From Castellaniella sp. S9 (GTDB lineage Bacteria > Pseudomonadota > Gammaproteobacteria > Burkholderiales > Burkholderiaceae_B), in the NCBI RefSeq assembly GCF_027257175.1, contig NZ_JAPFGD010000010.1, forward strand, positions 62,001-126,000: a stretch of DNA of 64,000 nt. Reading direction: 5' to 3'. Each line of letters starts with the position of its first letter. The first letter of the stretch is position 1. The notes under the pieces are model-generated. The model did not search any database, was not told the DNA's origin, and saw only the letters and a program-made list of their open reading frames with translations. The translations under genes were made by a program, and so were the position numbers. Shown here piece after piece: positions 9,912-18,706 of the stretch.

Positions 9912-10757
9912 ATGAAAGAGTCAAATGGTCAGGCCTTTTTCAAAATGAATGAGCGGCTTGCCGAGGGTTCAAGCTTGAGGGTTCGAGCCGCCATGCGCCT
10001 CTCGGACCGTCTTGCCGAACAGTTGCTGGCCCTGATCGACGAACAGGGCCTGGCGCCGGGCGACCGCCTGCCGGCGGAGCGCCGCTTGGCGCAGGATCTG
10101 GGCGCCTCGCGCCCGTCGGTGCGCGAGGCCATCCAGCAGTTGGCCAGCCAGGGCGTGTTGCGCAGCCGCCATGGCGGCGGAACCTATGTGCAGGCGCTGC
10201 CGCCGGCCGCGGGGACCGGTGCTCATCATCCCCTGGCGGGTGCGCTCGATGAGCTGGTGTCGGTCGATCCCGAGTACCGGTATGACGTCCTCGAGGCGCG
10301 CCACGCCCTCGAGGGTGGGACGGCGTGGCACGCGGCCTTGCGCGCCACGGCCGAGGACAAGGCCCGGATCGAGGCCCGTTTCCAGGACATGCTGCGGTTC
10401 CAGGGCAGCGGGGATCCGGACTTGTCCGCGCAGGCCGATGCCCAGTTCCACCTGGCGATTGCCGAGGCCTCGCACAATGCGGTGCTGTTGCAGATGATGC
10501 GCAGCATGTTCGAGTTGCTGCGCGCGACGGTGACGGAAAGCCGCCAGCGCCTGTATACCCTGCGGCATACCAGCCGGCAACTCACGGCGCAGCACCGCGA
10601 CTTGATGGACGCGATCTTGCGAGGGGATGCCGAGGCCGCCCGGGCGACGGTCTGGCAGCACCTCGAATACGTGCACCACAGCGTGCGCACCCTCGACGAG
10701 GACGAGGCGCGCCGTGCGCGCTCTTCCCGCCTGCCACCCTTCCCGGAGCGACCATGA
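9912..10757 (+). CDS. lldR: GntR/FCD-family regulator, LldR-like
   Basis: Lactate-responsive transcription regulator by context; 281 aa as called. The GntR winged helix-turn-helix spans about residues 28-92 ([20 protein letters not shown], then HGGGTYV). The all-helical FCD ligand domain follows, with the metal-site residues [14 protein letters not shown]. Starts at 9945 or 9993 are also possible; the last gives 254 aa, nearer the usual length. Its TGA overlaps the lldD ATG by 4 nt, and a matching operator lies upstream. lldR-lldD sit inside the trp region on the opposite strand. Confidence 0.85.
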   Translation: MKESNGQAFFKMNERLAEGSSLRVRAAMRLSDRLAEQLLALIDEQGLAPGDRLPAERRLAQDLGASRPSVREAIQQLASQGVLRSRHGGGTYVQALPPAAGTGAHHPLAGALDELVSVDPEYRYDVLEARHALEGGTAWHAALRATAEDKARIEARFQDMLRFQGSGDPDLSAQADAQFHLAIAEASHNAVLLQMMRSMFELLRATVTESRQRLYTLRHTSRQLTAQHRDLMDAILRGDAEAARATVWQHLEYVHHSVRTLDEDEARRARSSRLPPFPERP

Positions 10758-11890
10758 TCATTTCCGCGTCCACCGACTACCGCCGCGCCGCCCAGCGCCG
10801 TGTGCCGCCTTTCCTGTTCCATTATGCGGATGGCGGGGCGTATGCCGAATACACCTTGCAGCACAATGTCAGCGACCTGGCCGGCGTGGCCTTGCGCCAG
10901 CGCGTGCTGAACGACATGTCGCAGCTGGATCTGTCCACACGCCTGTTCGATGAAACCCTGTCCATGCCGGTGGCCCTGGCGCCCGTGGGCCTGACAGGGA
11001 TGTATGCCCGCCGCGGCGAGGTGCAGGCGGCGCGGGCCGCGGATCGCAAGGGCATCCCCTACACCCTGTCCACCGTGTCGGTGTGCCCGATCGAGGAAGT
11101 CGCCGCCGCCATCGGGCGGCCGATGTGGTTCCAGCTCTATGTGCTGAAGGATCGCGGCTTCATGCGCAGCGTGCTCGAGCGCGCGCAGGCCGCGGGCGTT
11201 TCGACGCTGGTGTTCACCGTCGACATGCCGGTGCCGGGGGCCCGCTATCGCGATGCCCATGCGGGGATGAGCGGCCCGCGCGCGGCCTTGCGCCGCTATG
11301 TCCAGGCCGTCATGCACCCGCGCTGGGCCTGGGACGTGGGCCTGCGGGGCCGTCCGCACGACCTGGGCAATGTGTCCAAGTATCTGGGCAAGCCCACCGG
11401 GCTCGAGGATTACATCGGCTGGCTGGGCGCGAACTTCGATCCCTCGATTTCCTGGAAGGATCTGGAGTGGATCCGGGAGTTCTGGAAGGGGCCGATGGTC
11501 ATCAAGGGCATCCTGGACCCGGACGATGCGCGCGATGCCGTGCGCTTCGGCGCCGATGGCATCGTGGTGTCCAATCACGGCGGCCGGCAGCTGGACGGCG
11601 TGCTGTCCACGGCCCGCGCATTGCCCGCGATCGCCGATGCGGTCAAGGGGCAACTGAGCATCCTGGCCGATTCGGGCGTGCGCACCGGACTGGACGTGGT
11701 GCGCATGCTGGCGCTGGGGGCCGATGCCGTGTTGCTGGGCCGGGCCTGGCTCTATGCGCTGGCGACGAACGGCGAGGCGGGCGTCGCCAACCTGCTGGAC
11801 CTGGTCGAAAAGGAAATGCGCGTCGCCATGACGCTGACCGGCGCGCGCACGATCGCCGACATCACCCCCGAATTGCTGGCGCGCGCCTGA
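10754..11890 (+). CDS. lldD: FMN-dependent L-lactate dehydrogenase (quinone)
   Basis: Oxidises L-lactate to pyruvate at the inner membrane and passes electrons to quinone; 378 aa. FMN-dependent alpha-hydroxy-acid oxidase fold, with the active-site His275 in [12 protein letters not shown], Tyr129 in [10 protein letters not shown], and the phosphate-binding [23 protein letters not shown] sits 6 nt before the ATG, which overlaps the lldR stop. Close relatives in the family oxidise mandelate or glycolate, but the adjacent LldR favours lactate. Confidence 0.92.
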   Translation: MIISASTDYRRAAQRRVPPFLFHYADGGAYAEYTLQHNVSDLAGVALRQRVLNDMSQLDLSTRLFDETLSMPVALAPVGLTGMYARRGEVQAARAADRKGIPYTLSTVSVCPIEEVAAAIGRPMWFQLYVLKDRGFMRSVLERAQAAGVSTLVFTVDMPVPGARYRDAHAGMSGPRAALRRYVQAVMHPRWAWDVGLRGRPHDLGNVSKYLGKPTGLEDYIGWLGANFDPSISWKDLEWIREFWKGPMVIKGILDPDDARDAVRFGADGIVVSNHGGRQLDGVLSTARALPAIADAVKGQLSILADSGVRTGLDVVRMLALGADAVLLGRAWLYALATNGEAGVANLLDLVEKEMRVAMTLTGARTIADITPELLARA

Positions 11891-11934
11891 GCGCCCCCGT
11901 GGGGGGCAGCAAGCCGCAGGCGCAGCGTGGGGGC
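11891..11934. terminator. GC-rich palindromic element between lldD and trpE
   Basis: Between the convergent stops of lldD and trpE lies GCCCCCGTGGGGGGC, then CAGCAAGCCGCAGGCGCAGC and GTGGGGGC. The outer arms can pair across the element. No T run follows, but the position suits a two-way terminator. From memory, similar elements recur between genes in Alcaligenaceae; this is recollection, not a search result. Confidence 0.45.
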
Positions 11935-11939
11935 TGTCT

Positions 11940-13460
11940 TCAGATTGGCTCGTCCAGGCCGAATTGCACCTGTTCGGCGGCGCGCAGCATGGCGCGCGCC
12001 TTGGCCTCGGTCTCCTGCCATTCTTTCTCGGGATCGGAATCCGCGACGATGCCGGCGGCGGCCTGGACGTACAGCATGCCGTCCTGGATCACGCCGGTCC
12101 GGATGGCGATCGCCAGGTCCATCTCGCCGCCATAGCTCAGATAGCCCGCCGCGCCGCCATAGATGCCCCGGCGCACGGGTTCGAGTTCGTCGATCAGTTC
12201 CATGGCGCGGACCTTGGGCGCCCCGGTGAGGGTGCCCGCGGGGAAGGTGGCGCGCAGCACGTCCATGTTGCTCATGCCTTCGTTGAGCTCGCCGCGCACG
12301 TTCGAGACCAGGTGCATGACGTGTGAATAGCGCTCGATCGTCATGGTGTCGGTGACTTCGACGCTGCCGACCTTGGAGACCCGTCCGATGTCGTTGCGGG
12401 CCAGGTCGATCAGCATGACATGCTCGGCGCGCTCTTTCGGGTCGGCCAGCAGCTCCTGTTCGAGGTGCTGGTCTTCTTCGGTGGTGGCGCCGCGCTTGCG
12501 GGTGCCCGCCAGGGGGCGGATGGTGACCAGTTCGCGCTCGCGGCCTTGGTCGACGTCCTTTTCCTGGCGCACCAGGATCTCGGGCGAGGCGCCCACGACG
12601 TGGAACTTGTCGAAGTTCCAGTAGTACATGTAGGGCGAGGGATTCAGCGAGCGCAGCGCACGGTACAGCGACAGCGGCGCGTCGCGGAAGGGCTTGGCGA
12701 TGACCTGGCCGACCTGGACCTGCATGAGGTCGCCCGCGGCGATGTAGTCCTTGGCCTTGCGCACAGCGGCCAGGTAGTCGTCCTTCTTGAAGTCGCGCTG
12801 GGCCGTGGTCTGCATGCTGGCGTAGGCATAGGGAATGACCACGGGGGTGCGCAGCTTTTCGCGCAGGGTCTTGAGGCGGCGCTTGGCCAGCGCGAAGGCC
12901 TCGGCCTGTTGCGGATCGGCGTATACGATCAGGTAGGTGCGGCCGGCCAGGTTGTCGACGATGACGAGCTCGTCGACCTGCATCAGCATGATGTCCGGCG
13001 TGCGGTCGTCCTGGCCGGCCGGCCCCGGCTTGACGCTGGGTCCCAGGCGCGGCTCGATGTGGCGCACGGCCTCGTAGCCGAAATAGCCCGCCAGCCCCCC
13101 CGCGAAGCGGGGCATGCCGGGCCGCAGGGCGACGCGAAAGCGCGCCTGGTAGGATTCGATGAAGGCCAGCGGGTCGCCCTCGTGGGTCTCGACGACCTGG
13201 CCTTGGGTGACGACCTCCGTGATGTTGCCGGTCGCGCGCAGGATGGTCTTGGCGGGCAGGCCGATGAAGGAATAACGGCCGAAGCGCTCGCCGCCCACCA
13301 CGGATTCCAGCAGGCAGCTGTTGCGCCCGCCCTCGGGGCCCGCGTGCGCCAGCTTCAGATAGATGGCCAACGGCGTGTCCAGGTCCGCGTAGGTCTCGGC
13401 GATCAGGGGGATCCGGTTGTAGCCCTGGGCGGCCAGCGCATTGAATTCGATTTCTGTCAT
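11940..13460 (-). CDS. trpE: Anthranilate synthase component I
   Basis: Converts chorismate plus ammonia to anthranilate; 506 aa. The feedback-site motif LLES (in SCLLESVVGGERFGRYSFIG) is present near residue 50, and the chorismate-binding C-terminal half has FPAGTLTGAPKVRAMELID, GIYGGAAGYLSYGG and AIAIRT. I start at 13460 (MTEIEFNALAAQG); the longer open frame upstream contains the leader and attenuator. The next trp gene, trpG, is 2.45 kb downstream beyond lldD-lldR. Confidence 0.96.
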   Translation of the reverse strand: MTEIEFNALAAQGYNRIPLIAETYADLDTPLAIYLKLAHAGPEGGRNSCLLESVVGGERFGRYSFIGLPAKTILRATGNITEVVTQGQVVETHEGDPLAFIESYQARFRVALRPGMPRFAGGLAGYFGYEAVRHIEPRLGPSVKPGPAGQDDRTPDIMLMQVDELVIVDNLAGRTYLIVYADPQQAEAFALAKRRLKTLREKLRTPVVIPYAYASMQTTAQRDFKKDDYLAAVRKAKDYIAAGDLMQVQVGQVIAKPFRDAPLSLYRALRSLNPSPYMYYWNFDKFHVVGASPEILVRQEKDVDQGRERELVTIRPLAGTRKRGATTEEDQHLEQELLADPKERAEHVMLIDLARNDIGRVSKVGSVEVTDTMTIERYSHVMHLVSNVRGELNEGMSNMDVLRATFPAGTLTGAPKVRAMELIDELEPVRRGIYGGAAGYLSYGGEMDLAIAIRTGVIQDGMLYVQAAAGIVADSDPEKEWQETEAKARAMLRAAEQVQFGLDEPI

Positions 13461-13502
13461 GGGACTCTCTGTAGGGTTTGCATACAGGCCGGGACAGGAA
13501 TC

Positions 13503-13534
13503 AAAAAAGCCCGGCCGTCGTTCGGATCCGGGCT
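13503..13534 (-). terminator. trp attenuator terminator
   Basis: On the minus strand AGCCCGG, AT bulge, CCG, loop AACGA, CGG, CCGGGCT followed by six T (plus-strand A run 13503-13508). It lies 48 nt downstream of the leader-peptide stop and 42 nt upstream of trpE. The arm TCCGGG around the leader stop codon can pair with ACCCGG just downstream or with CCCGGA of this terminator, which offers the alternative pairing needed for attenuation. Confidence 0.75.
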
Positions 13535-13582
13535 GTCTGGGATGGGCGGCGCAATGTTGCAAGCGTGCGCCGGGTGATCGCA

Positions 13583-13654
13583 TTACCCGGAATACGGACG
13601 CCACCAGCGCCATGCGGCGCCGGTGGTGATCGGGTAATAGCGGATCGTGTTCAT
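13583..13654 (-). CDS. trpL: trp operon leader peptide
   Basis: A 23-codon frame ending GAAWRWWRPYSG: three Trp codons within four positions, directly upstream of an intrinsic terminator and trpE. This is the hallmark of ribosome-mediated attenuation, where charged tRNA-Trp sets whether the terminator forms. The Trp codons lie in a strong hairpin (13601-13626; 11-bp arms, loop ATGC on the plus strand). No Shine-Dalgarno site is seen; instead its ATG overlaps the gph stop (ATGA), so it is probably translated by ribosomes finishing gph. Confidence 0.8.
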   Translation of the reverse strand: MNTIRYYPITTGAAWRWWRPYSG

Positions 13655-14337
13655 GCGTTTTCGGTCAGGGGCGTGGCATCGGCGGCCCATTGGGCGGCCG
13701 ACACGAGGGAATCCACTATAGCATCCACCGGTAAAGTCTGCACGGGGCGGCCCTCGTTGTAGCCGTAGGGCAGGGCCAGCACGCGGACGCCGGCGGCGTT
13801 GGCGGCCTCGGCGTCGTTGATCGAGTCGCCGATGAACAGGGCCTCGCCGGGTTTGACGTCGAGGAGCCGGCAGGCGTGCTGGACGGGCATGGGGTCGGGC
13901 TTGCGCCGTTCGCAGGTGTCGCCGCAGACGACGGCATCGAAGAAATGCGCGATGCCGTATTGTTCCAGGAGAGGGCCAGTGAACTCGGTGAGCTTGTTGG
14001 TGACGACGGCGAGTTTGGCGCCACTGTCGCGAAAGGCCTGCAGGCCTTCCAGGGCCTCGGGGAAAAGCCGCGCGCGCCGGCCATTGAAGGCGCGGTAGTG
14101 ATCGCGGTAGCGCGCCATGCCCCGCATGACGGTCTGGACGTCGGCGGGCTGGCCTTCGTGGGACAGCGCGCGAATCACCAGATGCTCGAAGCCCTGGCCC
14201 ACGTAGGTGGCGAGAATGTCCTCGGCGATGGGGGGCAGGCCCATGTCCTGGCGCATTGCATTGGCAGAGTCGGCCAGGTCGGGGATGGTGTCCAGGATGG
14301 TGCCGTCGAGATCGAACAGGATTGCGGTGAATTGCAT
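13651..14337 (-). CDS. gph: Phosphoglycolate phosphatase (HAD superfamily)
   Basis: Removes phosphate from 2-phosphoglycolate; 228 aa. HAD motifs: ILFDLDGTILDT at residue 5 (nucleophile Asp), VVTNK mid-protein, and the motif III/IV region RKPDPMP ... FIGDSINDAEAA. Start at 14337 is the first ATG that gives the HAD motif its usual short N-terminus. It lies between rpe and trpL-trpE, the usual order in this group. Its stop overlaps the leader-peptide start. Confidence 0.92.
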   Translation of the reverse strand: MQFTAILFDLDGTILDTIPDLADSANAMRQDMGLPPIAEDILATYVGQGFEHLVIRALSHEGQPADVQTVMRGMARYRDHYRAFNGRRARLFPEALEGLQAFRDSGAKLAVVTNKLTEFTGPLLEQYGIAHFFDAVVCGDTCERRKPDPMPVQHACRLLDVKPGEALFIGDSINDAEAANAAGVRVLALPYGYNEGRPVQTLPVDAIVDSLVSAAQWAADATPLTENA

Positions 14338-14483
14338 GGCGAGGGTTGGAGACGAAGTGTTCCGGCCGCGGGCTGAGCCAGCCACGGCATGGAGGTTTGA
14401 TCTGCAAACGTCATCGTAGCATTTGTTGCAGCGCGAGGCAGTACTGGCACGGCATGGCGGGATGACGCCTGGGCGGCATGGTG

Positions 14484-15188
14484 TCAGCCGTGCCGCAGTG
14501 CATCGCCCTGGGCGATGCCGGCCCGCAGGTCGCTGATCACCCGGGCGTAGTCGGGCTGGCCGAAGATCGCCGAGCCCGCTACGAAGGCATCCGCGCCGGC
14601 TGCGCGGATCGCGGCGATGTTGTCGACCTTGACACCGCCGTCCACCTCGAGCGCGATCGCCTGGCCGCCGTCTTCGCGCCAGCGGTCGATGCGCTGCCGC
14701 GCCTCGGAGAGCTTGGCCAGCGTGCGGGGGATGAAGGCCTGGCCCCCGTATCCCGGGTTGACCGACATCAACAGCACCAGGTCGAGCTTTTCCATCACGT
14801 GATCCATCCAGGCCAGCGGCGTGGCCGGGTTGAAGACGAGGCCGGCCCGGCAGCCCTGGTCGCGGATCAGGGACAACGTGCGGTCGACGTGGCGCGAGGC
14901 CTCGGGGTGGAAGCTGATGATGTCGGCCCCCGCCTTGGCGAAGGCGGGGACGAGTTCGTCGACGGGTTCGACCATCAGGTGGACGTCGATGGGCGCGGTC
15001 GTGTGGGGGCGCAGGGCGGCACAGACCATGGGGCCCACCGTCAGGTTGGGGACGTAATGGTTGTCCATCACGTCCAGGTGGATCCAGTCGGCGCCCGCGG
15101 CGACGACGGCGCGGACCTCTTCGCCCAGGCGGGCGAAGTCCGCCGAGAGCAGGCTGGGCGAGAGACGGGCGGGAGGCAGTTCGGTCAT
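14484..15188 (-). CDS. rpe: Ribulose-phosphate 3-epimerase
   Basis: Interconverts ribulose 5-phosphate and xylulose 5-phosphate; 234 aa TIM barrel. Motifs: [16 protein letters not shown], the metal-binding [40 protein letters not shown] and [11 protein letters not shown]. Start at 15188 ([12 protein letters not shown]). It heads the rpe-gph-trpE series, with 146 nt between rpe and gph. It is divergent from mltA. Confidence 0.96.
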   Translation of the reverse strand: MTELPPARLSPSLLSADFARLGEEVRAVVAAGADWIHLDVMDNHYVPNLTVGPMVCAALRPHTTAPIDVHLMVEPVDELVPAFAKAGADIISFHPEASRHVDRTLSLIRDQGCRAGLVFNPATPLAWMDHVMEKLDLVLLMSVNPGYGGQAFIPRTLAKLSEARQRIDRWREDGGQAIALEVDGGVKVDNIAAIRAAGADAFVAGSAIFGQPDYARVISDLRAGIAQGDALRHG

Positions 15189-15265
15189 GGTTAAATGGCG
15201 TCCGGATATGTCATGATTGTGGCTTGTGCCGTGTCGTGCGGCCATTTTAGAGCACCCGTCTGCCG

Positions 15266-16549
15266 ATGAAGAAAATCCTGCCCGCCCTTGGCATCCTGGC
15301 CCTGCTGGCCGCGTGTTCCTCGGTCCCCCTCGAAGAACCCGGCGCGCCCGCGCCCGGCGCCCCTGCCGAGGACATCGCCCTGCGGCCCCTGGTGGTGCCG
15401 CCGCTGTCGGCGCTGCCCGAGACGCCCGCCCGCGCCTTGCAGGGCCGGTTCGCGGCGGCCGATTGGTCTGGTCTGCCGGGCTGGCGCGAGGACGACCTGC
15501 GGCATGTCTGGAAGGCCTTTCTCAACAACTGCAAGGGCCTGATGCGGCCGGTGGCGGGCACCTTGTCCCAGCCCGCCCGCGCGGCGCCCCGCGTCTGGCA
15601 GCCCGTCTGCGAGGCCGCGTCCCGCACGGGGCTTGCGCCCGAGTCGGGGGGCGAATCCGTGCGCGCGTTTCTGCAGGCGCATCTGCGGCCCTGGCGGGTG
15701 CTGGATGGGGCCGGGCGGCCGGCCAGCGGCACCGTCACCGGCTATTACGAACCCCTCATCCGGGCCTCGCGCCGGCAGGGGGACGCCTATCAATGGCCCC
15801 TGTATGCGCCGCCCGCGGATCTGCTCACCATCGACCTGGGGTCGGTCTATCCCGAGCTCGCCGGCAAGCGCATCCGCGGCAAGCTCGTCGGGCGTCGCGT
15901 GGTGCCTTACGACACCCGTGCGCAAATCGCCGCCGATCCGTCGCGCCAGCCGCCGGCGATCGTCTGGGCTGATGACCCGGTCGAGGCCTTTTTCCTGCAA
16001 ATCCAGGGCTCCGGGCGCGCGCTCCTGCCCGACGGCACGGTGATTCGGCTGGCCTATGCCGACCACAACGGCAGGCCCTATGCCTCGATCGGGCAATGGC
16101 TCGCGCGCCAGGGCGAAATGCCGCTGGCCCAGGCCTCCATGCAGAACATCAAGCGCTGGGCGCGCACGCATCCGGATCGCGTCCAGCAGATGCTCAACGT
16201 CAACCCGGCGATGGTGTTCTTCAAGGAAGAGCCGGTCGTCGATCCGGAACTCGGACCCAAGGGGGCCTATGGCATCCCCCTGATGGCGCAGCGGGCGATC
16301 GCGGTCGATGCCGGCTTCGTGCCCTTGGGATCGCCGGCCTACCTCGCCACTCAGTTGCCTGGGGGCGCGGGACCCTTGCGCCGGCTGGTGTTTGCCCAGG
16401 ATACGGGCGCTGCGATCCGCGGTGCGGCGCGCGCGGACTTTTACTGGGGATTCGGCGACGAGGCGGGGCAGCAAGCCGGTCGCATGAAGCAGGCCGGCCA
16501 GATGTGGGTCCTGTGGCCCGCGGCGGCGGGCGCGCCGACTGCGCGCTGA
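15266..16549 (+). CDS. mltA: Membrane-bound lytic murein transglycosylase A
   Basis: Outer-membrane lipoprotein that cleaves peptidoglycan to 1,6-anhydro products; 427 aa. Type II signal peptide with lipobox LLAACSS (Cys17). The MltA domain contains TGYYEPL and [16 protein letters not shown]; the C-terminal 3D barrel holds the catalytic Asp in [20 protein letters not shown]. Proline/alanine-rich linker after the lipidation site. Divergent from rpe, 77 nt apart. Confidence 0.95.
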   Translation: MKKILPALGILALLAACSSVPLEEPGAPAPGAPAEDIALRPLVVPPLSALPETPARALQGRFAAADWSGLPGWREDDLRHVWKAFLNNCKGLMRPVAGTLSQPARAAPRVWQPVCEAASRTGLAPESGGESVRAFLQAHLRPWRVLDGAGRPASGTVTGYYEPLIRASRRQGDAYQWPLYAPPADLLTIDLGSVYPELAGKRIRGKLVGRRVVPYDTRAQIAADPSRQPPAIVWADDPVEAFFLQIQGSGRALLPDGTVIRLAYADHNGRPYASIGQWLARQGEMPLAQASMQNIKRWARTHPDRVQQMLNVNPAMVFFKEEPVVDPELGPKGAYGIPLMAQRAIAVDAGFVPLGSPAYLATQLPGGAGPLRRLVFAQDTGAAIRGAARADFYWGFGDEAGQQAGRMKQAGQMWVLWPAAAGAPTAR

Positions 16550-16616
16550 ATCCGTCGGCGGGGACGGCGCGCGGCCCGTGCCCGCCGACGGCGCGGCGCG
16601 TTAATATAGCCTGATC

Positions 16617-17801
16617 ATGAAAAAGGAATCCATCATCGTCTGCGGAACCGGGATCGCGGGGCTCGCCTGCGCCCTGGGTCTTGCGCGCGAAGGCCATTCG
16701 GCCAGCCTGCTGGGCCCGCGCCATGAGCCGCCGCGCCAGGATCCCGATACCTACCATCCCCGGGTCTATGCCTTGTCGCCCGCCAGCCAGGCGCTGCTGC
16801 AGCGCCTGGGCGCCTGGCGCCTGATGGATGCCGCGCGGATCACGCCGGTCGAGGCCATGGAGGTCTATGGCGACGGCGGCGGCGCGCTGGATCTGTCCGC
16901 CTGGCAGGACGCCCGCGACACCCTGGCGTGGATCGTCGAGTCCGGCGAGATCGAGCGCGCCTTGCAGCAGCTCGTCCACGTCATCGGCGTGCCCTGGTTC
17001 GAGGATGGGTTCGAAGGCTTGGAGGCCCTGCAGGCTGGGGTGCGCATCCGCACGAGCGGCGGCAAGGTGATGCAGGCCGGGCTGCTGGTGGGTGCCGACG
17101 GCGCGCGTTCGCGCGTGCGCGAGGCCGCCGGCATCCATCATCGCTACACGCCGTACGGCGACATGGGCGTGGTCGCCCACCTCGATGCCGAGATCCCCCA
17201 TCAGGGCAAGGCCCTGCAATGGTTCACCGGCGACAGCGTGCTGGCCCTGCTGCCCATGCCCGATACGGCCGACGGCCCGCAGGTGTCCATGGTCTGGTCG
17301 CTGCCCGAGGGCCGCGCGCGCGAGTTCCTTGCGCTGGACGCCGAGGCCCGGCAGGCCTTTCTCGCCGGCCGGCTGCTGGCCATCACCGGCGCGCGCCTGG
17401 GCCGCTTGCGCATGCGCAGCCAGCCCCACGGATTTCCGCTCAGCCTCGAACGCACGGGTATGGTCGGGTCGGCGGTCGCCCTGGTAGGCGATGCCGCCCA
17501 TCGTGTACACCCCCTGGCGGGCCAGGGGCTGAACCTGGGCCTGGGCGACGTCGAGGCGCTGATCGAGATCCTGCGCGCGCGCGAGCCTTTCCGCGCGGTG
17601 GGCGAGCCGCGGGTGCTGGCCCGCTACCGGCGCGTGCGCGCCGAGCCGGTCCTGGCAATGGGGCTGGTGACCGACGGCCTGCATCGCCTGTTCGGCGCCG
17701 AATGCACGCCGGTTGCGTGGGCGCGCAACGAAGGCATGCGACTGGTCGACCGCCTTCCCTTCATCAAGCGCCGCCTGATCCGCGCAGCCGCGGGCCGGTA
17801 G
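16617..17801 (+). CDS. UbiH/UbiF-family FAD-dependent hydroxylase
   Basis: Flavoprotein monooxygenase, probably a ubiquinone ring hydroxylase; 394 aa. N-terminal dinucleotide-binding motif GTGIAGLACALGLAREG, mid-protein GADGARSRVREAAG, and the FAD-pyrophosphate motif LVGDAAHRVHPLAGQGLNLG. Members of this family hydroxylate C1, C5 or C6 of the quinone ring and the position cannot be told from sequence. 67 nt after mltA and 53 nt before dsbC, same strand. Confidence 0.88.
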   Translation: MKKESIIVCGTGIAGLACALGLAREGHSASLLGPRHEPPRQDPDTYHPRVYALSPASQALLQRLGAWRLMDAARITPVEAMEVYGDGGGALDLSAWQDARDTLAWIVESGEIERALQQLVHVIGVPWFEDGFEGLEALQAGVRIRTSGGKVMQAGLLVGADGARSRVREAAGIHHRYTPYGDMGVVAHLDAEIPHQGKALQWFTGDSVLALLPMPDTADGPQVSMVWSLPEGRAREFLALDAEARQAFLAGRLLAITGARLGRLRMRSQPHGFPLSLERTGMVGSAVALVGDAAHRVHPLAGQGLNLGLGDVEALIEILRAREPFRAVGEPRVLARYRRVRAEPVLAMGLVTDGLHRLFGAECTPVAWARNEGMRLVDRLPFIKRRLIRAAAGR

Positions 17802-17854
17802 GGCCGCCCTCCATCGTTTAGCGTCGCCCCCCATCGTTTTCACTGAGGTTCATC

Positions 17855-18664
17855 ATGCGAGTTTCTTTCTTGTTGCCGGCCGTGCTGCTGGCGTTCAGCG
17901 CGCAGGCCGCGGCGCAGTCGGCCGACCAGGTGACCCGCACCCAGGATGCGCAGGCATCGACCGAGGCGGCATCACAGCGTTCGGGGGACAAGGTCCTGAG
18001 CACGGCCGCTCTCGAACCCGCCGAGGCGCAGTCGGTCCGTCAGCATTTCGAGGCGCGGTTCCCGGGCATCCAGGTGACCCTGGTGCGCGCCACCCCCCTG
18101 GCCGGAATATACGAGGTCCAGGTGGGCATGGACCTGCTCTATACCGATGCCGATGCCAACTATGTGCTGCAGGGCTCGCTGATCGATGCCCGGGCGCGCA
18201 GGGACCTGACGGCCGAGCGTGTCGAGGTGCTGCAGCAGGTGGCTTTCGACAGCCTGCCGCTGGACAAGGCGATCAAGCAGGTCAAGGGCGACGGTTCGCG
18301 GCAGGTCGCGGTGTTCGAGGATCCGAATTGCGGCTATTGCAAGCAGCTGCACCGGACATTGCGCGACGTGGACGATGTGACGGTCTATACCTTCCTGTTC
18401 CCGATCCTCGCGCCCGACTCGACGACCAAGGCGCGCGACATCTGGTGCGCCGACGATCCGGCGCAGGCCTGGAAGGATTGGATGCTGGATGGCAAGGTCC
18501 CGGCCACGGCGCAGTGCGAGACGCCCATCCGGGAAACCCTCGCCCTGGGCCGCAAACTCAATGTCCAGGGCACACCCGCCTTGTTCTTTGCGGACGGGTC
18601 GCGGATCAACGGTGCGCTGCCGCTGGCGGCCCTGCAAAAGAAACTCGACGCGCTGGGCGGCTGA
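17855..18664 (+). CDS. dsbC: Periplasmic thiol:disulfide isomerase DsbC
   Basis: Corrects wrong disulfides in periplasmic proteins; 269 aa. Sec signal peptide of about 20 residues (AQAAA cleavage region), an N-terminal dimerisation domain, then a thioredoxin fold with CGYC at residues 159-162 and the cis-Pro loop NVQGTPALFF. Two further Cys (WCADDP, QCETP) match the structural disulfide of DsbC. It would need DsbD, not seen in this window. Confidence 0.94.
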   Translation: MRVSFLLPAVLLAFSAQAAAQSADQVTRTQDAQASTEAASQRSGDKVLSTAALEPAEAQSVRQHFEARFPGIQVTLVRATPLAGIYEVQVGMDLLYTDADANYVLQGSLIDARARRDLTAERVEVLQQVAFDSLPLDKAIKQVKGDGSRQVAVFEDPNCGYCKQLHRTLRDVDDVTVYTFLFPILAPDSTTKARDIWCADDPAQAWKDWMLDGKVPATAQCETPIRETLALGRKLNVQGTPALFFADGSRINGALPLAALQKKLDALGG

Positions 18665-18706
18665 GGCCGCCCGCACGGCGACCGGGCGGCACCGCCCGGC
18701 CCGCCA
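18665..18706. terminator. GC-rich hairpins between convergent dsbC and the binding-protein gene
   Basis: GCCGCCCG (18666-18673) pairs with CGGGCGGC (18683-18690); an alternative hairpin pairs CCGGGCG with CGCCCGG just after. No T run follows. The position between two convergent stops suggests a two-way terminator. Confidence 0.4.

Noticed and set aside
13461..13613. Upstream extension of trpE
   Set aside because: It passes through the attenuator terminator; homology to TrpE begins only near MTEIEFNAL at 13460.
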